Of a stretch of 64,000 bases of DNA, positions 9,294 to 18,822 are shown in pieces. The notes below the pieces were generated by a model, which did no database searches, had not been told where the DNA came from, and saw nothing but the letters and a program-made list of their open reading frames with translations. Source of the stretch: Hymenobacter sp. 15J16-1T3B. Its GTDB lineage: Bacteria; Bacteroidota; Bacteroidia; Cytophagales; Hymenobacteraceae. The translations under genes and the position numbers were made by a program. The DNA lies in contig NZ_JAJFAV010000001.1 of NCBI RefSeq assembly GCF_020711235.1, positions 728,804 through 792,803 of the forward strand, written 5' to 3'. The first letter of the stretch is position 1, and the number at the start of each line of letters is the position of its first letter.

Positions 9294-9981
9294 TTCCGCG
9301 GACCACCAGCCGGTTTTTTACCTGATTTCCGGCCTCGGCGCCGACGAACGGGTGTTTCAGCGCCTGATTCCGCAGCTGCGCGGCACGGTGCACTACCTGC
9401 CCTGGCTTGCCCCCGCCGACCCCGACGAGCCCCTGCCCGCCTACGCCGAGCGCATGGCCACCGCTATTCCGCTGGACCGACGCTGCTGGCTGGTGGGCGT
9501 GTCGTTTGGCGGCACGGTGGCCCTGGAAATAGCCCGTCTGCGGCCCCTGGCCTTGGTCGCGCTGATATCGAGCATTCCCGGCGCCGACCAACTGCCGCCC
9601 CTGCTCAAGCTCATTCGCGCTACCGGCGTGCAGCACTGGCTGCCTCCGCAAATTCTTAAATTCACGCCCCGCCTGGGCCAGTGGTATTTTGGCGTCAGCA
9701 ACGGGCCGGAGTATCAGCTGTTTCGGCAGATTCTCTGGGACCAGGAGCCGCGCTACACCCGCTGGGCCATTCGCAGCCTGTTCCGCTGGGACAGTCGCGA
9801 CATCGGCCCCGCCGTGCAAATCCGCGGGACGCACGACCGGGTGTTCCCGCCCGGCCCGGCCAAGGTCGAGTACCTCATCCAGGGGGGCACGCACTTCATG
9901 GTCTACAGCCGCGCCGACGAAGTAGCCCGCATCCTCAACCAACTCGCCGGCGAGTTCCGCTCCGAGCCGCCGGTTGTCTGA
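9286..9981 (+). CDS. Alpha/beta-hydrolase fold protein
   Basis: A 231-residue cytoplasmic hydrolase. The nucleophile elbow GVSFGG places Ser73. The acid is probably Asp184 in RGTHDRVFP, and the base is His203 in GGTHFMV, so the catalytic triad is intact. The oxyanion region ISGLGADERVF follows strand 3. Substrate is unknown. It overlaps the preceding hypothetical gene by 8 bp (the start lies in ATGCCTGA). The lid is small, as in short esterase-like members. Confidence 0.85.
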   Translation: MPDSADHQPVFYLISGLGADERVFQRLIPQLRGTVHYLPWLAPADPDEPLPAYAERMATAIPLDRRCWLVGVSFGGTVALEIARLRPLALVALISSIPGADQLPPLLKLIRATGVQHWLPPQILKFTPRLGQWYFGVSNGPEYQLFRQILWDQEPRYTRWAIRSLFRWDSRDIGPAVQIRGTHDRVFPPGPAKVEYLIQGGTHFMVYSRADEVARILNQLAGEFRSEPPVV

Positions 9982-10093
9982 CGGTGAATAAGCGAGGTAG
10001 TGAAATGGTGAGTGGCGTTTCATGTGCGCAAGCGGCGCAGCCCCGGCCTCCTGACCATCCACTCCCCCATTCACCACCTCCCCATCTCACTAT

Positions 10094-10873
10094 ATGTTCA
10101 CTCTCCAGCACCACGGCCGCACGTTCCGGTTCGATGTCACGGCGCCGCTCGACATTGCCCTGCCGCTGGCGCCCGGGCCCGATCAAGTCAACTGCTTCTG
10201 GGCCGAGCCGGTCGACATCGACGTGATTCGCGTCGGGGATTTTGTGGGCTCGGTGGCCGAGGGCGGCAGCACCAACTACAAGCGCGTGCACCTGACGCCC
10301 CACGGCAACGGCACCCACACCGAGTGCTACGGCCACATCAGCCCCGACCCGGCCGCCACGCTGCCCAACTGCCTGGAGCGGTTCCTGTTCGTAGCCTGGC
10401 TGCTGTCCGTGGAGCCCCGCCGCCGGATCGACGGCGACTTAGTAGTAGAGCTGGCCGACGTGCTCCCGCTGCTGCAGGCTGCGCCGGTACCGCCCGAGGC
10501 GCTGGTGCTGCGCACCCTGCCCAACGACGAGGCCAAGCGTCGCCGCCAGTACTCGGGGCAGAATCCGCCTTACATCAGCGCCGAACTGGCGCAGTACCTC
10601 GTCGAGCAGGGCATTGAGCACCTGCTGCTGGATCTGCCCAGCGTCGACCGGGAGCTAGACGCGGGCGTGCTGGCTGCCCACCACGCCTTCTGGCAATACC
10701 CCGACCGCATCCGGCGCGGCGCCACCATCACCGAGCTCGTCTTCGTGCCCGACGCGGTGCCCGACGGCCTGTACCTGCTCAACCTGCAAGTGACCATGCT
10801 GGCCCTCGACGCCAGCCCGAGCCGCCCCGTGCTCTACGCGTTGACCGAAGCCGGCGGCTGGGCTGGGCACTAA
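10094..10873 (+). CDS. Cyclase-family hydrolase (kynurenine formamidase-like)
   Basis: A 259-residue protein of the cyclase/arylformamidase family (metal-dependent amide hydrolases). The metal-binding signature appears as H70-GNGTH75-TE77-CYGH81, a variant of HGTHxDxPxH with Glu in place of Asp and no Pro. A second conserved region LLLDLPSVDRELD carries the downstream acidic residues, followed by AAHHAFW. Bacterial relatives include KynB, but nothing in the neighbourhood belongs to tryptophan degradation, so the substrate stays open. It is in the same direction as the hydrolase, with a 112-bp gap. Confidence 0.8.
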   Translation: MFTLQHHGRTFRFDVTAPLDIALPLAPGPDQVNCFWAEPVDIDVIRVGDFVGSVAEGGSTNYKRVHLTPHGNGTHTECYGHISPDPAATLPNCLERFLFVAWLLSVEPRRRIDGDLVVELADVLPLLQAAPVPPEALVLRTLPNDEAKRRRQYSGQNPPYISAELAQYLVEQGIEHLLLDLPSVDRELDAGVLAAHHAFWQYPDRIRRGATITELVFVPDAVPDGLYLLNLQVTMLALDASPSRPVLYALTEAGGWAGH

Positions 10874-10999
10874 ATACTGCCTGAAGTCGAGAATTACAAT
10901 TTTGGGAGCTCGACCTTAGTTAATTGCAAATAGAGACGCTCGAAGGATAATATAACTAAGAAAAAATATAGGACTAGCTGCGTAGCTACCAGCCAGTTG

Positions 11000-11007
11000 T
11001 ACCTTTG
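11000..11007 (+). promoter_or_regulatory. -7 box (TACCTTTG) for the adhesin gene
   Basis: A perfect TAnnTTTG box 71 bp before the adhesin start, just after an AT-rich tract at 10915-10980. No clear -33 TTG is at the expected distance. Confidence 0.55.
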
Positions 11008-11077
11008 CCGGGATGTAAAGTCGGCTGCAGAAGACCCAGTGGGGGTCTTCGGGTCGTTTCGGGTCCAAGGTACTATT

Positions 11078-14000
11078 ATGGGAAAAACAGTACGCATTGC
11101 AAGCCTAGCCCTTTTGTTGCTAGGCGGATTGTCTCTTCGTGCACAGGCGCAAGCTGACGTTGCTACCAACGTCAGCGGCGCCACCAGCGCACCGGCTGGC
11201 AGCACGGTTACTTACACCTTATCGGTGACGAACAATACCAGCGGCAGCGCGGCCACCGGGGTGATACCCCAGTTGCGCTTCACTGGCACGGTGCCCGCCA
11301 ACGTGAGCATCTCCAACCAAGGCACCATTGATGGAAGCGGGGTGGTGACGTTCCCGGGCCGGGACATCGGCGGGGGCGGTACCTTCCAGCCGACGGTGCG
11401 CTTTACCATGCCGGCCAGCGGCTCGGTCAGCGCCACCGCGTCGAGCACCAGTACCAGCACCGATGCCAACGCGGCTAACAACAACGGCACGGCCGCGTCG
11501 GCCGGCGTGACCACGACGGCTACGCAGGTAGCCGACGTGGTTACCAGCATCGGCGGGCCGAACGTAGCGTCGGCCGGCCGCTCGGTGACTTACCAGGTGG
11601 TGGTGACCAACTACGGCCCTTCCTCGGCTACCGGGGTGACGGCCCAACTCACGCTCACCGGCGGGGCCACGGGCATTACGGTGAGCAGCGGTTCGGTTAG
11701 CGGCAACATCGTCACCCTGACGGCCCCCGGTACCCTGGCCAGCGGTGCATCGGCTGCCTACACCGTACGCTTCACCATGCCCGCCTCCGGCAACGTGACG
11801 GGCAAGGTTACGGCCTCCTCGACCACGGCCAACGGCGACCCGGCCGTCGACAACAACAACGGCAACGCCCCGGGCTCCAACATTCAGACCACGCTCGTAA
11901 CTCAGACGGCCAGTGAGCTGTGTGCCGCCCCCGGCAGCGACGGGAGCATTACGACCACGGCCAACCAGCTGCTGAATACCTACTACCCCGGCCAGGGCAG
12001 CCCGGCTGCCGGCACCAGCTCCCTCTCCGTCGGCTCGCCCTCGGGCAGCAACGTGCTGCTGCGGGCCGGTGACCTGGTGCTCATCATGCAGATGCAGGGC
12101 GCCGACATCAGCACCACCAACTCCACCGCCTACGGCAGCGGTTCGACCAGTGGCTACGGACGCGGCACGCTCGGCACCAACCTCTCGGCTGGGCAATATG
12201 AATACCGGATTGTGCAGAGCATTTCGGGCAGCACCGTCACGCTCACCACGCCCCTGACCTACTCGTACCAGGACGCCGACGCCACCGGCACGGCCGGCCA
12301 GCGGCGTTACCAGGTTATTCGGGTGCCACAGTACCAGGCCCTGACCCTCGGCGCCACCCTGACGGCGCCGTACTGGAACGGCCGCACCGGCGGCGTGTTG
12401 GCCCTCGACGTGGCCGGTACCCTCAACCTCAACGGCAATACTATTGACTTGAGCCGCCGCGGCTTCCGCGGCGGTGCCGGGCGCGGGCTCACCGGCTCGA
12501 ACACGGCCGGCCTTTCGGCCAGTGACTTCCTGACCTCGGCTACGCTGAACACCAACGGCTCCAAGGGCGAGGGCATTGCGGGTACGCCGCGCTACGTCAA
12601 CAACAACGGCGTGCTCTTCGATACGGGTGTGGAAGGTTACCCCGGCGGCAGCTACGGCCGCGGCGCACCCGGCAACGCTGGCGGCGGCGGCACCGATGGC
12701 AACCCCACGGCCAACGACCAAAACACCGGCGGCGGCGGCGGCGCCAACGCGGGCATTGGCGGCTTCGGCGGCAATGCCTGGGACTCGAACCTGCCTACGG
12801 GCGGCGTGGGCGGCGCCCCCTTCACCCAAGCTTCGCCCAGCCGCCTCGTAATGGGCGGCGGCGGCGGCGCTGGCACGACCAACAACTCCACCGGTACGCC
12901 GGGTTCGGGCTTTGCCAGCTCCGGCGGCGCCGGGGGCGGCATCGTGATTCTGCGCGCGACGACCGTCAGCAGCTCGGGCACCATCAACGTCGACGGTGAG
13001 AGCATGGGCTACGTACCGGCCAACGACGGTTCGGGCGGCGGCGGCGCCGGGGGCAGCGTGCTGATCCTGGCCAACAACTCGCTGAGCAACGTGCGCATCA
13101 CGGTGCGCGGCGGCACAGGCGGCTCCAATACCGGGAGCGGCGCCCCGCACGGCCCCGGCGGCGGCGGTTCGGCCGGCATCATCTACGTGTCGTCGTCGGC
13201 CGCCGGCGGCTCGTCGGAACTGCCCGGCAACAACGGCGCCACCGCGGGCAACATCGCCTACGGCGCCACGGCCGGGGGAATCAGCATCGCGGCCACGAAA
13301 ATCGACGTGACGCCCAGCGAAACCACCAACACGCCCTCTGGCGCCAATTGCGTGGCCGACGTCACCACTACGCTCATCGGCTTTACCAACCTCGCGGCCG
13401 GTCAGCCCGTCACGGCGTTTGAGGTAACCTTCAGCAACAACGGCCCGAACGTAGCCCAGCAGGTCACGCGCCGCGTGTTGCTGCCCACCGGCGCCACAAT
13501 GACGGCGGCTCAGCAGGCTGCGCTGCCCGCCGGGGCCACCTACGCCAACGGCGTTATCGACTTTGGTACGCTCATCACCCTGGCCAGCGGCGCTAGCAAC
13601 ACCTACCAGTTCACCTTCACGGCCCCGACTGCCCCCGGCACCGGTACGATTAGCAGCTTGGTGTCGACGAGCACCAACCAGGGCAGCGACAGCGCACCCA
13701 ACCAAGCGACCCTGAACGTAACCATCTCGACGGCCGCCGATGTATTTACGACCGTTGCGGCCCCGGCCAATGCTACGGCCGGGAGCACCGTCAGCGTGAC
13801 GGCCACGTTCGGCAACAACGGCCCGCAACAGGCCACCGGCGTTACCCAGCAACTGCTGCTGCAGGCCGGGGTGAGCGACGTGGTGGCCCCGGGCGGCACG
13901 ATTTCGGGTACCCCGGGCGGGCTGTACACGATTACTTACCTCTCGAACGGCACGCTGCCGCCCAATACCAGCGCCCAGTACAACGTGACCTACACGGCTC

Positions 14001-17000
14001 CCGGGTCGGGCTCGATTCAGGCGCTGTCGCAAATCAACACGTCTTCCAACGAAGGCAGCAGCACGGCCAACAACTCCGCCTCGGCCACGACGACTTTCGC
14101 CGAGCTAGCCGACGTGGCGGTGGCCATTACCTCGGCCCCGGTTGCGCTGAACCAAAACTCCAACTCCAGCGCCACGGTCGTATTTACGAACAACGGGCCT
14201 TCCACCGCCAGTGGCATTACCCGCTCGGTGGTGCTCACAACGGCTACTCTGAGCAACGTCACGGCTACGAACGGCGGCACCGTGGTGCGCAGCACGGGCA
14301 CCAACCGGTACACCATTACCTGGACCTCGCCCACCACGCTGGCCAGCGGGGAAAGCGTGACGGAAACCGTGAACTTCCGCACCGGCAACCCCGCCGTGGA
14401 GTTTTCGATTATTGCCACCATCGGCACGACCACCGACGAGAACGGTGCCACCGCTAACAACACGACCACTGACATCGTCAACGACAACCAGCGGGCCGAC
14501 GTAACGACCAGCTTCCCGTCGGGCGGCACCACGATTAGCGCCGGCCAGGCCACGGGCAACTACACCGTGCGCTACCTGAACAATGGCCCCGACCCGGCCG
14601 TGAACGTGACGCGCCGCGTGACGCTGCCCACCGGGGCCACGCTGTCGGCCGCCCAGGAAGCGGCCTTGCCCAGCGGGGCGTCGTTCAACAACGGCGTTAT
14701 CGACTTCGGCACGCTCGCCTCGCTCAACGCCGGCAGCTCGACCGATTTGACGTTCAGCTTCACGGCGCCGACCACGGCGGGCACGGGTTCCTTGGTGAGC
14801 AACACCAGCATGAGCACCCGGCAGTCTACCACCACTAACCAGACGGATCAAGCTACGCTGAACCTCACCATCGGCGCCGTTGCCGACGCATACGTGACGC
14901 TCAGCGGTCCGACCACCGTTACCGCCGGGGGCACGGTCAGCCTGACGGCTACCTTTGGCAACAACGGCCCCTCCAATGCGGCGGTAACTACCCGGACGGT
15001 AACGCTGCCGGCGGGGGTAAGCAACGTCTCGGCGCCCAACGGCACGGTCAGCGGCTCGACGGCAGCCGGCTACACCATCACGTACGGTGCGGCTACGGTC
15101 AACAGCGGCACCTCGACGGGCTTCGGTATCAGCTACACGGCGCCGACTACCGGCACGGTGGCCGCCCAAGGCACTATTGCGACCAGCACCAACCAAGCCG
15201 GCCAGACCAGCAACGACACCTACACCCTCGGCACCAGCGTGTCGGAAATTGCCGACGTAACCACCACGCTCAGCGGCCCGGCTTCCGGGGTGCAAGGGCA
15301 GGCCGTTGGGCCGTACACGGTTACGTTTACCAACAACGGCCCCTCGGCCGCCAGCTCCGTTACGCGCCGCGTGACGCTGCCCGCCGGGGCTACCGTCACG
15401 GCCGCGCAATTGCCCGCCGGGGCCACCACCTCCACCTCGGGCAGCGGCAGCAGCGCCGTCACCACTGTTGATTTTGGTACGCTGACTTCGCTGCTAACGG
15501 GCGCGGCCAACCAAAGCCAAGTGCAGTTCAGCTTCACGGCGCCGGACTACGCCAGCACCAACGCCACGTTGACCAGCACCGTGGGCACCAGTACCAGCCA
15601 GGGCACCGACGTTGCCGCCAACCAAGCCAGCCTGACCCTGACGCTGGAAGCCGCCGCCGATGTGGTACTGACCATCACGGCGCCGACTTCGGTACAGGCT
15701 TCGCTGAACCCCACCAGCCCGGCGACGTTTGCGTACCAGTTTGCGCTGACCAACAACGGTCCGGCCTTCGCCACCAACGTGGCCACCTCGGTGCAACTGG
15801 CCCGCGGCCTGCGCACCTCGGGTTCCTTGCCGGAAGGCGCGGCTTATAACGCTGAAACCGGCGTGCTGACGCTGCCCACGGTGAACACGGTGTACGCCAA
15901 CGCGGCTGCCTTCACCTACACCGTAAACTTTCTGGTGCCGAGCAGCAACTACGCGTTTTCGGCTCCCACCAACGCCAGCGGCACGCCTACGGTGCTGCCC
16001 CTGCCCGCCACTGGCAACGCTACCTCGCAAACCACCGACCCGACGAGCAGCAACAACACCAACCGGGTAGCCAACGTGGCCGTAACGCTGCCGGCGGGCT
16101 CCTGCGGCGGGTCCACGTTCAACGGCACGGCCTCCACGCAGGGCCTGTATGCGGAGTACTACAACACGGACTTCTCCGGCAGCAACGACCCGAACTTCTT
16201 CACCAGCAACACGCCCCGCTTCGCCCGGACCGAAAGCACCGTCAGCTTCTCGGATAACCTGCGCAGCGGCTACAACGTGTGGGGCGAAACCGGGGCCAAT
16301 GCTTCCACCACGAGCCCGCAATACCTCAGCGCCCGCTACCGCGGCTACATCACCATTCAGACGGCGGGCAACTACGTCTTCACGCTGGGTAGCGACGACG
16401 CCTCGTTCCTGTGGGTGGGCAACCGCGCCCAGGACAACCCGCTGAACACGAGCCGCGCCCAGGTGTCCAACGGCGGCGCGCACGGCGTTGTGACCATCAA
16501 CAGCGCCCCGCTCTACCTGAATGCCGGCTCTTACCCCATCGTCATTCTCTACGGCCAAGGCAACGGCGGTACCGAACTGCGCTTCGAGTACTCGGGGCCC
16601 GATACCAACGGCAGCAGCGTGCTGGTGCCGGCCTCGGCCCTCTGCTCCCGCTCGTTTATCGGGGCGCCGCTGCCGGTTGAGCTTACGGCCTTCACCGCCC
16701 GCCCGCAGGAGCGCGACGCCCTGCTGAACTGGACCACTGCCCAAGAGAAGAACAACGCCCGGTTTGAGGTGGAACGCTCCCTCGATGGCCACCGCTTCGA
16801 AAAAGTAGCCGAGGTGGCTGGTTTCGGCAACAGTACCTCGGTGCGGCAATACAGCCACACCGACGCCGGCGCGGCCCGTTTGGGCAACCTGGTGTACTAC
16901 CGCCTCAAGCAGGTAGACTTCGACGGCACTTATTCCTACAGCGACGTGCGGGCCGTGACCTTTAAAGCTGGAGTGGCGCAGGCGGCTTTGGTACCGAACC

Positions 17001-17218
17001 CGAGCACGGAAGCCACTACGCTCGACCTGAGTGCCTTGCCGGCCGGTACCTACCACGTCAGCCTGTACGACGTGCGCAGCCGCCTGCTGCAGGGCTTCGA
17101 GCAAGCCGGGGGCACTACCAAAGTCCTTGACGTGCACACGCTGCCCGCGGGCGTCTACGTGGTGCGCGTGCGCAACGGCGCGTTCCTGACCACGCTGCGT
17201 CTGGTGAAGCACGACTAA
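11078..17218 (+). CDS. Giant T9SS-secreted adhesin with nine DUF11-like modules, Gly-rich domain and PA14
   Basis: A 2046-residue exported surface protein. Order: signal peptide (MGKTVRIASLALLLLGG to AQAQA); two Ig-like DUF11/CARDB-type modules starting ADVATN and ADVVTS (about residues 26-285); a unique segment; a Gly-rich domain (about 440-740) with many GGGGGA runs; seven more modules, each opening AD(V/A) (about 757-1670); a PA14 domain (about 1688-1858: GLYAEYYNTDFSG, then LGSDDASFLWVGN); an Fn3-like domain (PVELTAFTARP to YYRLKQVDFDG); and a T9SS type A sorting tail (PNPSTEATTLDLS to LRLVKHD). The start at 11078 is fixed by the signal peptide. PA14 suggests sugar binding and the modules form a stalk; the adhesin role is inference. 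Confidence 0.9.
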   Translation: MGKTVRIASLALLLLGGLSLRAQAQADVATNVSGATSAPAGSTVTYTLSVTNNTSGSAATGVIPQLRFTGTVPANVSISNQGTIDGSGVVTFPGRDIGGGGTFQPTVRFTMPASGSVSATASSTSTSTDANAANNNGTAASAGVTTTATQVADVVTSIGGPNVASAGRSVTYQVVVTNYGPSSATGVTAQLTLTGGATGITVSSGSVSGNIVTLTAPGTLASGASAAYTVRFTMPASGNVTGKVTASSTTANGDPAVDNNNGNAPGSNIQTTLVTQTASELCAAPGSDGSITTTANQLLNTYYPGQGSPAAGTSSLSVGSPSGSNVLLRAGDLVLIMQMQGADISTTNSTAYGSGSTSGYGRGTLGTNLSAGQYEYRIVQSISGSTVTLTTPLTYSYQDADATGTAGQRRYQVIRVPQYQALTLGATLTAPYWNGRTGGVLALDVAGTLNLNGNTIDLSRRGFRGGAGRGLTGSNTAGLSASDFLTSATLNTNGSKGEGIAGTPRYVNNNGVLFDTGVEGYPGGSYGRGAPGNAGGGGTDGNPTANDQNTGGGGGANAGIGGFGGNAWDSNLPTGGVGGAPFTQASPSRLVMGGGGGAGTTNNSTGTPGSGFASSGGAGGGIVILRATTVSSSGTINVDGESMGYVPANDGSGGGGAGGSVLILANNSLSNVRITVRGGTGGSNTGSGAPHGPGGGGSAGIIYVSSSAAGGSSELPGNNGATAGNIAYGATAGGISIAATKIDVTPSETTNTPSGANCVADVTTTLIGFTNLAAGQPVTAFEVTFSNNGPNVAQQVTRRVLLPTGATMTAAQQAALPAGATYANGVIDFGTLITLASGASNTYQFTFTAPTAPGTGTISSLVSTSTNQGSDSAPNQATLNVTISTAADVFTTVAAPANATAGSTVSVTATFGNNGPQQATGVTQQLLLQAGVSDVVAPGGTISGTPGGLYTITYLSNGTLPPNTSAQYNVTYTAPGSGSIQALSQINTSSNEGSSTANNSASATTTFAELADVAVAITSAPVALNQNSNSSATVVFTNNGPSTASGITRSVVLTTATLSNVTATNGGTVVRSTGTNRYTITWTSPTTLASGESVTETVNFRTGNPAVEFSIIATIGTTTDENGATANNTTTDIVNDNQRADVTTSFPSGGTTISAGQATGNYTVRYLNNGPDPAVNVTRRVTLPTGATLSAAQEAALPSGASFNNGVIDFGTLASLNAGSSTDLTFSFTAPTTAGTGSLVSNTSMSTRQSTTTNQTDQATLNLTIGAVADAYVTLSGPTTVTAGGTVSLTATFGNNGPSNAAVTTRTVTLPAGVSNVSAPNGTVSGSTAAGYTITYGAATVNSGTSTGFGISYTAPTTGTVAAQGTIATSTNQAGQTSNDTYTLGTSVSEIADVTTTLSGPASGVQGQAVGPYTVTFTNNGPSAASSVTRRVTLPAGATVTAAQLPAGATTSTSGSGSSAVTTVDFGTLTSLLTGAANQSQVQFSFTAPDYASTNATLTSTVGTSTSQGTDVAANQASLTLTLEAAADVVLTITAPTSVQASLNPTSPATFAYQFALTNNGPAFATNVATSVQLARGLRTSGSLPEGAAYNAETGVLTLPTVNTVYANAAAFTYTVNFLVPSSNYAFSAPTNASGTPTVLPLPATGNATSQTTDPTSSNNTNRVANVAVTLPAGSCGGSTFNGTASTQGLYAEYYNTDFSGSNDPNFFTSNTPRFARTESTVSFSDNLRSGYNVWGETGANASTTSPQYLSARYRGYITIQTAGNYVFTLGSDDASFLWVGNRAQDNPLNTSRAQVSNGGAHGVVTINSAPLYLNAGSYPIVILYGQGNGGTELRFEYSGPDTNGSSVLVPASALCSRSFIGAPLPVELTAFTARPQERDALLNWTTAQEKNNARFEVERSLDGHRFEKVAEVAGFGNSTSVRQYSHTDAGAARLGNLVYYRLKQVDFDGTYSYSDVRAVTFKAGVAQAALVPNPSTEATTLDLSALPAGTYHVSLYDVRSRLLQGFEQAGGTTKVLDVHTLPAGVYVVRVRNGAFLTTLRLVKHD

Positions 17219-17236
17219 CCTAGGCTTCGCGTAACG

Positions 17237-17299
17237 GCGGCGCCGACACCGGGTAGCTATTCCTTTCGGATGGCTGCCTGCTGTCGGCGCCGCTTTTTT
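17237..17299 (+). terminator. Terminator of the adhesin gene
   Basis: A perfect 12-bp stem (GCGGCGCCGACA with TGTCGGCGCCGC), 33-nt loop, then six T. It starts 19 bp after the stop codon. Confidence 0.85.
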
Positions 17300-17602
17300 G
17301 GGCCCGTCGGCGTAAGATGGGCTGGGTGGGCTCCGGGTGGAGTGTAGCAACCGCCTCAACGGGCGTTTTGCGCCTCGCTGCGGGAACCGGACGAGCCGAT
17401 TGATACCTGGACAAGTCCGACGACCCGGGCGCGGCTAGGCGCTGGTAGGAAGACAAGCGTACAGCTACTCTATCTAGACGAGGAAGCAGAACGTAACGGC
17501 GGCTGGTCACAGCCCCGGAAAAGCAAGCTGCGGTGCCCAGGTATTGATTGCCCCGCTCGATTGGAGGGCAACTACCTCGGCAACGCGGCCACCAACGGCA
17601 AC
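17300..17602. other. Gene-free spacer between convergent adhesin and rpmA terminators
   Basis: No credible gene. Open frames here lack start context, family features and codon bias. Confidence 0.6.
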
Positions 17603-17632
17603 AAAAAAAGCCCGCCGGGAAGGCGGGCTTTT
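17603..17632 (-). terminator. Terminator of rplU-rpmA
   Basis: AAAAGCCCGCC / GGCGGGCTTTT, an 11-bp perfect stem with a 5-nt loop, ending in a U-run on the minus strand 22 bp after the rpmA stop. Confidence 0.88.
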
Positions 17633-17654
17633 GGAGTATCAGGAGCGAGGCTAC

Positions 17655-17930
17655 TTACGCAGCAGCTTCCTCGGCAGCAGCCGGAACCACCGTCACAAAC
17701 GAACGGTCCTTGCGGCCTTTGCGGAACTGTACCGTGCCGTCAACCAGCGCGAACAGGGTGTGGTCTTTACCGATACCCACGTTCTGGCCGGGGTGGTGCT
17801 TGGTGCCGCGCTGACGCACGATTACGTTGCCGGCAATGGCCAGCTGGCCACCGTAAAGTTTTACGCCGAGACGCTTGCTATGCGATTCGCGGCCGTTGTT
17901 GGAGCTACCTACGCCTTTCTTGTGTGCCAT
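17655..17930 (-). CDS. rpmA: 50S ribosomal protein L27
   Basis: A 91-residue L27, starting [20 protein letters not shown], with the conserved [21 protein letters not shown] and [12 protein letters not shown] blocks. The N-terminus that reaches the peptidyl-transferase centre begins directly at Met-Ala-His, so no processed extension of the Firmicutes type is present. The Ala-rich tail (AAAEEAAA) is lineage-specific. It lies 101 bp downstream of rplU and shares its terminator. Confidence 0.97.
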   Translation of the reverse strand: MAHKKGVGSSNNGRESHSKRLGVKLYGGQLAIAGNVIVRQRGTKHHPGQNVGIGKDHTLFALVDGTVQFRKGRKDRSFVTVVPAAAEEAAA

Positions 17931-18031
17931 GGTATTTAGAGAGTTGTCAGTTGTCAGTTGCGGGTTGTCAGTTCTGCAGCCAGCACCTGCAAGGTACTGA
18001 CAACTGACCACGTTAAACTGTCAACTCGGCC
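17931..18031. repeat. Spacer of short TTGTCAG repeats between rplU and rpmA
   Basis: TTGTCAGTTG-like units recur near 17944-17972, and their inverse (ACTGACAACTGAC) lies at 17996-18008. They can fold back on each other inside the rplU-rpmA message. Similar direct/inverted heptamers are common intergenic filler in Bacteroidota. Confidence 0.55.
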
Positions 18032-18340
18032 TTAGCCGATGCTGTTGATCATTACTTTGGTGTAGTCCTGGCGGTGCGTGTTGAGCTTCTTGTAGCCCTT
18101 ACGACGCTTCTTCTTGAAGACAATCACCTTGTCGCCGCGGACGTGGCCGAGGATGGTGCCTTTCACTTTTACGTCCGACAGGAACGGGGCGCCCACGCTC
18201 AGGGTGCCGTTGTTGTCGGTCAAGAGTACATTGCCCAGCTCTACTTCGTCGCCGACGTTGCCGGCCAGTTTGTGGGCGTACACAAATTTATTGGCTTCGA
18301 CTTTCGTCTGCTTGCCGGCTATGTCTACGATTGCGTACAT
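18032..18340 (-). CDS. rplU: 50S ribosomal protein L21
   Basis: A 102-residue L21 with canonical MYAIVDIAGKQTKVE start, VLLTDNN, the VGAPFL block and the basic KKKRRKGYKKLNTHRQDYT tail that contacts 23S rRNA. The frame is open to 18487, but L21 always begins at MYAIV. First gene of the rplU-rpmA operon, with a good promoter upstream at 18373-18404. Confidence 0.97.
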   Translation of the reverse strand: MYAIVDIAGKQTKVEANKFVYAHKLAGNVGDEVELGNVLLTDNNGTLSVGAPFLSDVKVKGTILGHVRGDKVIVFKKKRRKGYKKLNTHRQDYTKVMINSIG

Positions 18341-18372
18341 CGGTTCTCCGCGGGTTTTCTGAAAATGGAAGG

Positions 18373-18404
18373 CAAAAGTACGAGGTGGGTTTGACATTAC
18401 CAAA
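18373..18404 (-). promoter_or_regulatory. Promoter of rplU-rpmA
   Basis: On the minus strand TTTG, 20 bases, TACTTTTG: a near-ideal Bacteroidetes -33/-7 pair. The -7 box ends 33 bp before the L21 start. Confidence 0.75.
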
Positions 18405-18495
18405 CCTAACGCGTTAATCCTCTTGTACTCGCCGGATTTTCGGCTGCGCAAGCCCGCCGGCAGGGCTCCTTGCGCCGGTACGCGCATAGCATTTT

Positions 18496-18538
18496 TGTGG
18501 ACAACTTGAATTGTTAACAGGCGAAATGTGGATAACTA
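18496..18538. promoter_or_regulatory. Paired TGTGGA boxes upstream of nrdB
   Basis: TGTGGACAACTT (18496-18507) and TGTGGATAACTA (18527-18538), 31 bp apart start to start, in an AT-rich patch. TGTGGATAA is a perfect DnaA-box complement. The same type of pair precedes nrdA at 24532-24589. Confidence 0.55.
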
Positions 18539-18673
18539 TTTATAAAAGCTGGCTTATTCGCAGAATTATTGGCTTTTGCCCTGAAATGGCTGGTGCGCTT
18601 GCCCTCAGTCGCTTAGCAAAAAATTAACAGACAAAAAAGCGCCAATCAGCCGGGCGGCTTGGACCGGCCGGGC

Positions 18674-18681
18674 TATCTTTG
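18674..18681 (+). promoter_or_regulatory. Candidate -7 box (TATCTTTG) for nrdB
   Basis: A perfect TAnnTTTG about 140 bp before the nrdB start and 136 bp after the paired boxes. No good -33 element is seen. Confidence 0.45.
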
Positions 18682-18822
18682 AACTCCCGGTCGGCCGGGC
18701 GGACACCGCCAACCGGGTCCCGCACCGCGCCGAACAATTGCCGCCGGCCGTGGTTGCTGCAACCGGCGGCGCGGCGCTTTCCCCGCCTTACTTTCGACCG
18801 TTTCATCCCTGTTGCCCAGCCC

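Noticed and set aside
11219..14032. 937-codon open frame antisense to the adhesin
   Set aside because: Arg/Gly/Ala-rich shadow frame of a GC-rich repetitive gene; no start context, domains or signal. The same holds for 14105-15409 and 15494-17359 on the minus strand.
11155..16080. Regular repeats of about 380 bp in the adhesin, considered as a CRISPR-like or satellite array
   Set aside because: They are coding modules with diverged DNA and conserved protein pattern; no short identical repeats with unique spacers. No CRISPR array is seen anywhere in the window.
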